From NCBI GenBank assembly GCA_016888885.1, contig CP069437.1, forward strand, positions 558,001 to 622,000: DNA of 64,000 bases, written 5' to 3'. This document shows positions 52,924 to 60,574 of this stretch, piece after piece. The position numbers were made by a program, and so were the translations under genes. The notes beneath the pieces were generated by a model. The model saw only the letters and a program-made list of their open reading frames with translations. It ran no database searches and was not told the origin of the DNA. The DNA comes from Faucicola sp902506215. GTDB lineage: Bacteria; Pseudomonadota; Gammaproteobacteria; Pseudomonadales; Moraxellaceae. How positions within the stretch are numbered: the first letter of the stretch is position 1; each line of letters opens with the position of its first letter.

Positions 52924-53267
52924 CGCGATAGTGAAAAAATGACCGCTGCTAAGTCCATAGTTAACTAGATTCAACTAGGTTTTAGCGGGCTTTCACGTAT
53001 AATTATCTTGAGATTGTCATTTTTCACTGTTATCATTATCCATCTAATTTTAGCCGTATGATTGCATTGTCAATGCATGACTTCTTTTTTTATTCGTTTA
53101 AAAATCACTGAGAATTACAAAATAGCAAGAACACACAGGCGAATTTGCCTACTTTGATGTTTACTTGCTGTTTTGTGGTTGCTACCTTCTAGTACTTTGA
53201 TAACGACTGGACACATTTATTCGATCTGATACAACTCTTTCAAATCGTGATAGCGAGGTTTTTGGTT
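52924..53267 (+). other. Long untranslated region before corA
   Basis: About 344 bp without a credible gene. GTGAAAAAATGAC (52931-52943) is complementary, apart from one extra A, to GTCATTTTTCAC (53016-53027). A perfect palindrome TGCATTG-T-CAATGCA lies at 53063-53077. A TATAAT is present near 53000 without a good -35 box. I recognise no known Mg riboswitch class. Confidence 0.5.
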
Positions 53268-54590
53268 ATGACGCCACCCCACCAAAACAAAAATTTATCT
53301 GAGCGCAGCGACGATTTATTAGAGCACCCCACTCAGACGACCCAGCACGTCACTCTACCGTTAGCCTCAACACTTAATCCGCCACATGATATGTCTGCAG
53401 ATGCTTTTACCCTTGCCAACGCTGATGTCATGTATGATGAAATCACTGATGAAGAACTCGATTTGCACGGTGATGATAGTTATATCTATGGCGAAGATTA
53501 TGACGATGATGGCACTGTCGAAGTCTATGCACCTACCGATGTACCACCGCCTGAGTACAACCCTGAAGCTGAAATCACCGAAGATCGCTTTAAAGGGAAA
53601 AATGAGATTGCCAACTGCTTTGCCTACTCTCGTAAATCTGGGGAAAAAATCGGCGAGATTGAGCTTGATGATGTGCGCCGCGAACTATCCAACAACAACG
53701 TGTTTGTTTGGGTAGGACTGCATGACCCAAGTATCGAAACCATTCGAGAAGTTCAAGAGGCATTTGACTTGCACGAACTTGCCATTGAAGATGCTTTTGC
53801 GGAACATCAACGCGCCAAAGTTGAAAGCTATGGTAATGATAGCGTGTTCGTGGTGGTACGAACTGCCAAATTGACCGAAAACACCATTCGTTATGGCACT
53901 ACGTCCATCTTTATGGGCAAGCAATATATCATCACTATTCGTCAAGGAGCCTCTCATAGCTACCAAAGTGTACGAGATTTTTGTCATCGCCGACCAGAAA
54001 AATTGCGCCTTGGACCCATCTTTGTGCTGCACGCCATCCTAGACTTTATCGTCGATAATTACTTACCTATCACTGAAAAATTAGGACGTTATTTGCGTGA
54101 GCAAGAACGGGAAATTTTCTCTGAAAACTTTAACAAGCATACACTGCGCAATTTGTATGAATTAAAATCACAGCTCGTACATATGCGTGCTGTCATCTTA
54201 CCCGTACAAGATATCTGTAATTTTTTTATCAATCATAAAAAGACTGATTTGATCCCAAGTTTCCCTAGCCAAGCCAAACCGTATTTTCGTGACGTCAATG
54301 ACCATCTACTGCGTGCGCTCGATGCGGTCAATGGACTTAACGAAATGCTCAGTGTTGCCATGGATACTTACATGGCCGTGGTAAGTATGGGTCAGAATGA
54401 GGTGGTACAAAAACTTGCCGCTTGGGCAGGTATACTCGCGGTTCCGACCGCCGTCGCAGGGATTTATGGGATGAACTTTGAAAATATGCCTGAACTAAAA
54501 ATGCATTATGCCTACTATATTTTGTTGGCATTTATTTTGACCATTTGTTTCACGCTTTACTATCGATTTAAAAAGGCAGGTTGGTTGTAA
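53268..54590 (+). CDS. corA: CorA-family magnesium/cobalt transporter
   Basis: Pentameric inner-membrane channel for Mg2+. The ATG at 53268 has GAGG 9 nt upstream; a GTG at 53247 is in frame. The product of about 440 residues has an acidic N-terminal segment (runs of Asp/Glu near 60-85), the cytoplasmic funnel with the long helix EKLGRYLREQEREIFSENF, and two C-terminal membrane helices. The family selectivity motif is GIYGMNFENMPEL between the helices. It is longer than E. coli CorA (316) because of the acidic leader. Tandem AGACTTTAA-type repeats follow the stop. Confidence 0.94.
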   Translation: MTPPHQNKNLSERSDDLLEHPTQTTQHVTLPLASTLNPPHDMSADAFTLANADVMYDEITDEELDLHGDDSYIYGEDYDDDGTVEVYAPTDVPPPEYNPEAEITEDRFKGKNEIANCFAYSRKSGEKIGEIELDDVRRELSNNNVFVWVGLHDPSIETIREVQEAFDLHELAIEDAFAEHQRAKVESYGNDSVFVVVRTAKLTENTIRYGTTSIFMGKQYIITIRQGASHSYQSVRDFCHRRPEKLRLGPIFVLHAILDFIVDNYLPITEKLGRYLREQEREIFSENFNKHTLRNLYELKSQLVHMRAVILPVQDICNFFINHKKTDLIPSFPSQAKPYFRDVNDHLLRALDAVNGLNEMLSVAMDTYMAVVSMGQNEVVQKLAAWAGILAVPTAVAGIYGMNFENMPELKMHYAYYILLAFILTICFTLYYRFKKAGWL

Positions 54591-54696
54591 CTTTACCGAT
54601 AGACTTTAATCATAGACTTTAACCATAAAAACTTAATAGATAATGCTGTTAAGCTTTTTTTATTGCGCTATTCATTTGTCAATGACAAATAATTAT

Positions 54697-55332
54697 CTAT
54701 ACATCAATCAAATTAAACAGCTCATCAATTTCTTCTTTCAAATGGTACATTTCGGTGTCATTCCATTTTTTGGATAAATGGCTGATGGGCAAAATCACAC
54801 AGTGTAAATCGCGATAAGTAATGGCATTAAAAGTATTTCTCACGAGGGTTTTATTGGCTTCTCGTTCAAAATATTTAATTACATCAATATTTTGGGTAAT
54901 GACTAAAACAGGTTTTAGAGTACTATATAGCCAATCAAATAAATGGGTGTGTTTATGCTGAGGGCTTAATAAAGTCTTTTTGGGGGTGATAACACTATAA
55001 AGGTAGGTTTCAATCACCGGATGATTTGAGATTTCATCAATCAAATTTTGCTGAAATATATGGTTGCGATTCCACTGCAAATCATCATTGTAGCTAGCGA
55101 TGTCATAATGCTCAGCAAACGATTCACGATCAAACCCTATGTCATCATGCCAAATATTTGCATCAAACACGTCTAAATTAACTTCGCGAGCAGGATTGTA
55201 GCCGACCATCATGATTTTGCAATTAAGGGGTGACCCTGAACAGATAAAGGGGCGCACTTTAACATTGTCTAGTTGCTGCTCGCTAAGCCGCTGCTGCATC
55301 TCTATACGGAATTTTTTTAAATCCATTTTCAC
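54697..55332 (-). CDS. Unassigned protein, possibly uracil-DNA-glycosylase-like fold
   Basis: A 211-residue protein I cannot place firmly. It begins MKMDLKKFRIEMQQRL. The stretch CKIMMVGYNPAREV resembles the active-site Gly-x-Asn-Pro motif of the UDG superfamily, and PISHLSKKW near residue 190 could be the equivalent of the second (HPS-like) motif. DWLYSTLKPVLVITQN is a plausible central strand-helix unit. It is surrounded by AT-rich spacers and stands alone between corA (convergent) and a MITE-like element upstream, which could mean recent arrival. No catalytic claim is made. Confidence 0.6.
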   Translation of the reverse strand: MKMDLKKFRIEMQQRLSEQQLDNVKVRPFICSGSPLNCKIMMVGYNPAREVNLDVFDANIWHDDIGFDRESFAEHYDIASYNDDLQWNRNHIFQQNLIDEISNHPVIETYLYSVITPKKTLLSPQHKHTHLFDWLYSTLKPVLVITQNIDVIKYFEREANKTLVRNTFNAITYRDLHCVILPISHLSKKWNDTEMYHLKEEIDELFNLIDV

Positions 55333-55430
55333 AATTTATTCCCAAAAAATTTACTATCAATAAAATCCCATAATTTTTATTATATTACCTAGTCGCTATA
55401 CAACAATCAATATACTTTTAGCGATAATTA

Positions 55431-55548
55431 ATACCAAACCCAATAGTTAAAGTCTTGCTTGTGTAGGACGCATACGATGCACCGCTGGCTATATCTCGCC
55501 AAAAATGGTGCGTAAAACGCACCTTATTATATTTTTTGGGTTTGGTAT
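55431..55548. mobile_element. MITE-like palindromic element, 118 bp
   Basis: Perfect 13-bp terminal inverted repeats ATACCAAACCCAA (55431-55443) and TTGGGTTTGGTAT (55536-55548) enclose a non-coding core. The core has its own hairpin GGTGCGT-AAA-ACGCACC (55507-55523) and a related GGACGCATACGATGCACC. The whole can fold into one structure. Size, terminal repeats and absence of coding suggest a miniature inverted-repeat element or a REP/BIME-like repeat. No target-site duplication is obvious. Confidence 0.55.
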
Positions 55549-55578
55549 AAGTCACTGCTTAACCAGTAAATAGCAAAT

Positions 55579-55609
55579 AAAAAAACCTCAAAAAATATGA
55601 GGTTTTTTT
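55579..55609. terminator. Terminator of etfBA
   Basis: Stem AAAAAAACCTCA/TGAGGTTTTTTT with a 7-nt loop, just downstream of etfA on the minus strand. Confidence 0.85.
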
Positions 55610-55658
55610 ATATTTATTGCCTATATATTTATCGCTTGGTAGCTTATGATAGCGGCAA

Positions 55659-56597
55659 TTACAATTTGCTAGTTAGTTCTGGCAAGACTGTAAAAATATC
55701 ACCTTCTAGGAAATAATCAGCCACTTGAGAGATAGGCGCTTCTGGGTCATTGTTGATGGCAACGATAACTTTTGAATCTTTCATACCTGCCAAATGCTGA
55801 ATGGCACCTGAGATACCTGCGGCAATATATAGGTTTGGCGCCACAATTTTACCCGTTTGACCCACTTGTAGGTCATTTGGCACATAACCTGCGTCAACTG
55901 CCGCACGTGATGCACCCATCGCAGCGCCTAGTTTATCAGCGAGTGGCTCAATATATTTGGTGAAGTTTTCACCGCTTCCTAATGCACGACCACCTGATAC
56001 AACAATTTCTGCAGCAGTTAATTCTGGACGATCAGATTTTGCCAACTCTTCACGGACAAATTTTGATTTACCTGCATCTGCATCTTCACCTACGCTTACT
56101 TGTTCTATGCTGGCTGCGCCGCCTTCTGCTGGCGCTGCATCAAATGCGGTGGTACGAACTGTGATAATTTTTTTGCTTTCAGTATCTTTAACGGTTGCAA
56201 TAGCATTGCCTGCGTAGATTGGACGTTCAAATGTCTCTGCATCAATCACAGCGGTCACATCAGTTAGCATATTTACGTCTAACAAAGCGGCAACGCGTGG
56301 TAAGAAGTTTTTACCCGTTGTTGTTGCTGGTGCAACGATATGGCTATAATCACCTGCCAGCGATACCACGAGTTTAGCAACGTTTTCAGCCAGCTGGTGT
56401 TCAAAAGCAGCGTTATTTGCGCAAAGCACCTTTGAAACACCCGCTACTTTAGCGGCTTGTTCTGCCACGGCTTCACAGCCAAGACCTGCAACTAATACAA
56501 CGATATCGCCACCGATTTTGCTTGCTGCCGTTACGGTGTTGAGGGTTGCTTTTTTCAGCTCTTTATTATCATGTTCTGCATATACTAAAATTGCCAT
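55659..56597 (-). CDS. etfA: Electron transfer flavoprotein, alpha subunit
   Basis: FAD-binding subunit of the soluble ETF that collects electrons from acyl-CoA and other dehydrogenases and passes them to ETF:quinone oxidoreductase. The 312 residues end with the FAD domain containing VSGGRALGSGENF, GASRAAVDAGYVPNDLQVGQTGKIVAPNLYIAAGISGAIQH and INNDPEAPI. AAGGAAA precedes the start. It lies 83 nt downstream of etfB in the same transcript. Confidence 0.97.
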   Translation of the reverse strand: MAILVYAEHDNKELKKATLNTVTAASKIGGDIVVLVAGLGCEAVAEQAAKVAGVSKVLCANNAAFEHQLAENVAKLVVSLAGDYSHIVAPATTTGKNFLPRVAALLDVNMLTDVTAVIDAETFERPIYAGNAIATVKDTESKKIITVRTTAFDAAPAEGGAASIEQVSVGEDADAGKSKFVREELAKSDRPELTAAEIVVSGGRALGSGENFTKYIEPLADKLGAAMGASRAAVDAGYVPNDLQVGQTGKIVAPNLYIAAGISGAIQHLAGMKDSKVIVAINNDPEAPISQVADYFLEGDIFTVLPELTSKL

Positions 56598-56680
56598 GAG
56601 ATTTTCCTTAATATTTGATAATCGCTATCGTTAAATGACGAATTAAATTGAAGGTAGTTAAATGATTAGATAACTAATAA

Positions 56681-57430
56681 TTAGATAACTTTAGCTTCGT
56701 TTCTTAATTTATCGATTAACTCGTCAACCGATTTAACTTTAACACCCGCTTTACGTTCTGCAGGTGGCGTCACTTTTACGATTTGAATGTTACTAGCGGT
56801 AGAAACACCATAATCTTCTGGTTTTTTCTCTTCTAATGGTTTTTTCTTCGCTTTCATGATGTTAGGCAGTTTGGCATAACGTGGTTCATTTAACCGTAAA
56901 TCAGTGGTGATAACCGCGGGTAATGATAGCTGAACGGTTTGTAAGCCGCCATCGACTTCACGTGTTACGGTGACACTGCTACCGTCGACTTTTATTTGTG
57001 ATGCAAAGGTTGCTTGACCCACATCCATCAATGCCGCTAGCATTTGGCCTGTTTGGTTGTTGTCATAATCAATCGCTTGTTTGCCTAGTAAAATGATGTC
57101 AGGCGCTTCAGCTTGTGCAATCGCTTTTAAAATTTTTGCCACTTGTAGTGGATGCACAGTGTCGGTAGTTTCAACTAAAATACCACGATCTGCACCCAGT
57201 GCCATTGCACCACGGATTTGTTCTTGTGCTTCTTTAGGTCCGATAGATACAACAACAATTTCAGAGACCACGCCCGCTTCTTTTAGGCGTACAGCTTCTT
57301 CCACAGCAATCTCATCAAATGGGTTTATAGACATTTTAACATTGGTTAAGTCAACACCAGTGTTGTCCGCTTTTACACGAACTTTTACGTTATAGTCAAC
57401 TACACGTTTAACAGCAACTAATGCTTTCAT
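56681..57430 (-). CDS. etfB: Electron transfer flavoprotein, beta subunit
   Basis: AMP-binding partner of EtfA. The ATG at 57430 follows GAGGA by 4 nt and begins the canonical MKALVAVKRVVDYNVKVRVK, giving 249 residues; the frame is open to 57490 but has no signal there. Motifs include NPFDEIAVEEAVRLKEAG, ALGADRGILVE, GKQAIDYDNNQTGQMLAALM and PRYAKLPNIMKAKKKPLE. It is the first gene of etfBA. Confidence 0.97.
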   Translation of the reverse strand: MKALVAVKRVVDYNVKVRVKADNTGVDLTNVKMSINPFDEIAVEEAVRLKEAGVVSEIVVVSIGPKEAQEQIRGAMALGADRGILVETTDTVHPLQVAKILKAIAQAEAPDIILLGKQAIDYDNNQTGQMLAALMDVGQATFASQIKVDGSSVTVTREVDGGLQTVQLSLPAVITTDLRLNEPRYAKLPNIMKAKKKPLEEKKPEDYGVSTASNIQIVKVTPPAERKAGVKVKSVDELIDKLRNEAKVI

Positions 57431-57897
57431 ACGTTCCTCGTTTGTTATATGAATTAAAAAAGGAGGATAAATCCAAGTATCCCCAGTCATGATAAAATAA
57501 ACATCCTATTCTTCTTAACTTAAAGCTTGGTGAGCCAACTTAGCAAGCTAAAAAGAATACTTATACTGTGAATACTCACAATACCCATCATCTTCGTTAA
57601 TAATATATGTTGCGATAACTTACCCAACAAATCAAGAAAATCCTATGAATTTTAAGTCATAAAAAAATGGTTGGAAAACATCAAAAATTCTTGAATTTTT
57701 CGAATATATCATAACTAAAATAATTAGGGAAATTTTTTAACTAAATATTCAACATACAATGTCTTGTGCTTGATATAAACATTAAACACAAAACAAACGC
57801 GCATAAAAAAAACAACCTATCGTCTGGTTGTTTTTCTTTATTGCAAGCTAATTAAGATAAGCAGTTAATAAACAAACAATTAAGCTTGTAGTTATTA
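57431..57897. other. Control region of etfBA and downstream of cspA
   Basis: About 467 bp of AT-rich sequence without a credible gene. It holds the cspA terminator at 57804-57835 and, near etfB, a short inverted repeat TGTGA-ATAC-TCACA at 57567-57580 and TTAGCAAGCTAA near 57540. These may be etf regulatory sites. The stretch 57600-57780 shows nothing recognisable. Confidence 0.5.
57804..57835 (-). terminator. Terminator of the cold-shock gene
   Basis: Stem AAAAACAACC/GGTTGTTTTT with an 8-nt loop and a T-run on the minus strand. Confidence 0.82.
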
Positions 57898-58110
57898 TTA
57901 TTGTGCTTCAATTTGTTCGGCTTGTGGGCCTTTTTGACCTTGGCTCAATACGAAGCTCACACGTTGACCTTCTTTAAGTGTTTTAAAACCTGAACCTTGG
58001 ATTGCACTGTAATGAGCAAAAACGTCTTGACCGCCATTGTCTTGAGCGATGAAGCCGAAGCCTTTGCTCTCATTGAACCATTTTACAGTACCAGTAGCTT
58101 TATCTGACAT
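57898..58110 (-). CDS. Cold-shock protein (CspA family)
   Basis: A single OB-fold domain of 70 residues that binds single-stranded RNA and DNA as an RNA chaperone. The RNP1 motif is KGFGFIAQ and the RNP2 motif is DVFAHYSAIQ. The N-terminus GTVKWFNESKG is typical. A -10-like TATACT lies at 58234-58239 on the minus strand, which would give a leader of about 115 nt, in line with the long structured leaders of cold-induced csp mRNAs. Which csp paralog it is cannot be told. Confidence 0.93.
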   Translation of the reverse strand: MSDKATGTVKWFNESKGFGFIAQDNGGQDVFAHYSAIQGSGFKTLKEGQRVSFVLSQGQKGPQAEQIEAQ

Positions 58111-58321
58111 AAAAAATCCTACATTAAAAATTAACTATGTTATCTATAACGCTTGCAATTACCTAGGTAAATACAGGGTGTTATAAATTGTCATCGCCAA
58201 AAGTTTGTTAAGTGTATTTTAGCGAATAATGACAGTATAGCCTAGTTTTAGCGTTTCACCTACTATTTTTTGAATTTTTTACCACAAAGTTACAATTAAC
58301 AAGGGATTTAAATTGACGTTA

Positions 58322-58894
58322 TTAAGCTAGATTAAAGGCGATTACACCGTTCATCAACATGTTGATAAATATCGCAATACTAGTCACAGTAATCACCAGT
58401 GAAAATGATAGGCTGTAGTCCATGTATTTGATGGGCATACTCATGTCATCGACATCTTTAATATCGCCCGCCTGATCTTTAAGTAGATAAAACCCATAAA
58501 TCCAACCAAATATGCTATACAAAATATAGGCAAATGGCACGACTTTGGCAATGCTACTAAATCCGCCATAATATATGGCTACGACAGATACCATGAGCCA
58601 CACAGTTTCTAATATGGAGCTCACGCTAAATAACGTCGATTTCGGCAGTTTTCCTAAGTTTTTCTTCAAAACAATGGATTCATACGCAATCAGTAGCGCG
58701 ACAATTAGCGTACCGACCAGATAAATTGCTTGCCAATTTAACGTATAGCTATCCCCCATCAGGTGATTCAAAGGATTTGCCAATGCAGGCAAAGAACTTA
58801 TGCCGCTAAAAGTGTGTAACAAAGTTGCAGTGGACAACTGCCAAACAGACGCTATATTCAAAACAAATCTCATAAACTTTATATCGATGCCCAT
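58322..58894 (-). CDS. Integral membrane protein, function unknown
   Basis: A 190-residue hydrophobic protein with about five predicted membrane segments, among them NWQAIYLVGTLIVALLIA, VSSILETVWLMVSVVAIYYG, VVPFAYILYSIFGWIYGFY and FSLVITVTSIAIFINMLM. A polar loop (KDQAGDIKDVDDMSMP) lies between the fourth and fifth. I recognise no family. The start is uncertain: the first ATG (58894) and one at 58873 both lack a clear ribosome site. The ilvC terminator lies just upstream, so it must have its own promoter close to that hairpin. Confidence 0.65.
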   Translation of the reverse strand: MGIDIKFMRFVLNIASVWQLSTATLLHTFSGISSLPALANPLNHLMGDSYTLNWQAIYLVGTLIVALLIAYESIVLKKNLGKLPKSTLFSVSSILETVWLMVSVVAIYYGGFSSIAKVVPFAYILYSIFGWIYGFYLLKDQAGDIKDVDDMSMPIKYMDYSLSFSLVITVTSIAIFINMLMNGVIAFNLA

Positions 58895-58904
58895 TATTTT
58901 ATAC

Positions 58905-58944
58905 TAAAAAACCCTGTCTATGTAACTTTACACAGCGCAGGGTT
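58905..58944 (-). terminator. Terminator of the ilvIHC operon
   Basis: On the minus strand AACCCTG pairs with CAGGGTT around an inner stem (CTATGTAA-type), followed by a T-run. It ends the ilv operon 65 nt after ilvC. Confidence 0.8.
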
Positions 58945-59009
58945 ATTGTCATTTTATTGTTTTTACCAATTGGGCATGATGCCATCGGCAAAACTAACGG
59001 GGTGAAGAA

Positions 59010-60026
59010 CTAGTTTTTCTCTTTGTCGATGATTTTGCTTGAGGTAATCCAAGGCATCATACCGCGAAGTTTGGCACCTGTTTTTTCGATTTCGTGCTCA
59101 GCGGTTTGACGGCGGCGCGCTGTCATTGATGGATAATTTGACATACCTTCAGCGATAAACATTTTTGCATATTCGCCTGATTGGATACGTTTTAGAGCAT
59201 TACGCATCGCTTCACGTGATTGCTCATTAATAACTTCTAGACCTGTCACGTATTCACCGTATTCTGCGTTGTTACTGATTGAGTAGTTCATATCAGCAAT
59301 ACCGCCTTGGTACATCAAGTCTACAATCAATTTTAATTCGTGCAGACATTCAAAGTAAGCCATTTCTGGGGCATAACCTGCTTCAACCAAGGTTTCAAAG
59401 CCCATTTTGACCAGCTCAACCGCACCACCACACAGTACCGCTTGCTCACCAAATAGGTCAGTTTCAGTTTCGTCTTTAAACGTTGTCTCGATGATACCTG
59501 AACGACCGCCGCCGATGCCCATCGCGTAAGATAATGCCACTTGTTTGGCTTGACCAGAGGCATCTTGGTACACGGCGATTAAGTCAGGAATACCACCGCC
59601 TGTGGCAAATTCATTACGCACGGTATGACCCGGTGCTTTTGGCGCAATCATGATGACATCTAGGTCTTTGCGTGGTACCACTTGGTTGTAATGGATTGAG
59701 AAACCATGGGCAAACGCAAGCGTGGCGCCTTGTTTGATGTTTGGCTCAATCACGTCATTGTAGAGTTGTTTTTGGAATTCATCAGGGGTCAAAATCATGA
59801 CTAAGTCAGCTTGCTTGACGGCTTCTTCTACTTCAGCCACTTTTAGACCGGCATTTTCTGCTTTTTTCCAAGATGATGAATCTTTGCGAAGCCCTACAGT
59901 GACATCAACACCGCTGTCTTTTAGGTTCAATGCGTGGGCGTGACCTTGTGATCCGTAACCGATAATCGCAACTTTTTTGCCTTGGATGATTGATAGATCA
60001 CAATCTTTATCATAAAAAATGTTCAT
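59010..60026 (-). CDS. ilvC: Ketol-acid reductoisomerase (NADP+), class I
   Basis: Isomerises and reduces acetolactate or acetohydroxybutyrate, the second common step of Val/Ile synthesis. The 338-residue short (class I) form shows the Rossmann motif IIGYGSQGHAHALNLKDSG (near 22), the NADPH-phosphate loop LRKDSSSWKKAE, APKAPGHTVRNEF, and the metal-binding Glu/Asp in FKDETETDLFGEQAVLCGG and EAGYAPEMAYFECLHELKLIVDLM. AAGGAAA precedes the start. It is the last gene of ilvI-ilvH-ilvC, 56 nt after ilvH. Confidence 0.97.
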   Translation of the reverse strand: MNIFYDKDCDLSIIQGKKVAIIGYGSQGHAHALNLKDSGVDVTVGLRKDSSSWKKAENAGLKVAEVEEAVKQADLVMILTPDEFQKQLYNDVIEPNIKQGATLAFAHGFSIHYNQVVPRKDLDVIMIAPKAPGHTVRNEFATGGGIPDLIAVYQDASGQAKQVALSYAMGIGGGRSGIIETTFKDETETDLFGEQAVLCGGAVELVKMGFETLVEAGYAPEMAYFECLHELKLIVDLMYQGGIADMNYSISNNAEYGEYVTGLEVINEQSREAMRNALKRIQSGEYAKMFIAEGMSNYPSMTARRRQTAEHEIEKTGAKLRGMMPWITSSKIIDKEKN

Positions 60027-60082
60027 AACTATTTCCTTGTGTAAAAAACAACTACTATTAAAAGATTAAAAGGTTGGTAAAT

Positions 60083-60574
60083 TTAGACGCTGAGGATTTT
60101 TTCACCTCGAGCGATACCAATAACACCAGAACGTACCACCTCTAAAATGCGTTCACGTCCCATCAATTCGATAAAGCCGTCCAATTTTGCGGTGTCACCG
60201 ACAATTTGAATGGTATAAACATTGGGCGTGATATCAACAATACTTGCACGAAAGATATCCGCACAGCGCTTGACTTCTTCGCGGTTGCTACCCGTGGCGC
60301 GTACTTTGATCAGCATGAGTTCGCGCTCAATATGTACACTATCGGTCAGCGTGGTTACTTTAACGATTTCAATCAGCTTGTGCAACTGTTTGGTCATTTG
60401 CTCAATCTTATTTTGATCGGTATCTGTGGTCAAGGTCAAACGCGATAAAGTTGGGTCATCGGTTGGGGCAACGTTCAGTGTCTCAATGTTGTAGCCACGT
60501 TGTGAAAACAAGCCAACCACACGAGACAGTGACCCTGATTCATTTTCCATTAAGACAGAAATTAAATGTTTCAT
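60083..60574 (-). CDS. ilvH: Acetolactate synthase, small (regulatory) subunit
   Basis: Regulatory subunit that stimulates the catalytic subunit and confers valine inhibition. The 163 residues begin MKHLISVLMENESGSLSRVVGLFSQRGYNIE, an ACT domain (about 1-75), followed by the ALS_ss_C domain. The ATG at 60574 overlaps the ilvI stop by one base (TAATG), showing translational coupling. GGGGAG also precedes it by 8 nt, so the longer frame to 60601 is not needed. Confidence 0.96.
   Translation of the reverse strand: MKHLISVLMENESGSLSRVVGLFSQRGYNIETLNVAPTDDPTLSRLTLTTDTDQNKIEQMTKQLHKLIEIVKVTTLTDSVHIERELMLIKVRATGSNREEVKRCADIFRASIVDITPNVYTIQIVGDTAKLDGFIELMGRERILEVVRSGVIGIARGEKILSV

Larger units (their letters stand above)
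55333..55658. other. Spacer holding a MITE-like element and the etfA terminator
   Basis: About 326 bp without a gene. It contains the palindromic element at 55431-55548 and the terminator at 55579-55609. The remaining sequence on the 55332 side is AT-rich and presumably holds the promoter of the unassigned gene. Confidence 0.6.

Noticed and set aside
53058..53111. 17-codon ORF with a Phe-Phe-Phe-Tyr run upstream of corA, as a possible leader peptide
   Set aside because: There is no ribosome site and no following terminator, and Phe sensing makes little sense for a Mg transporter. The Phe run arises from a T-tract.
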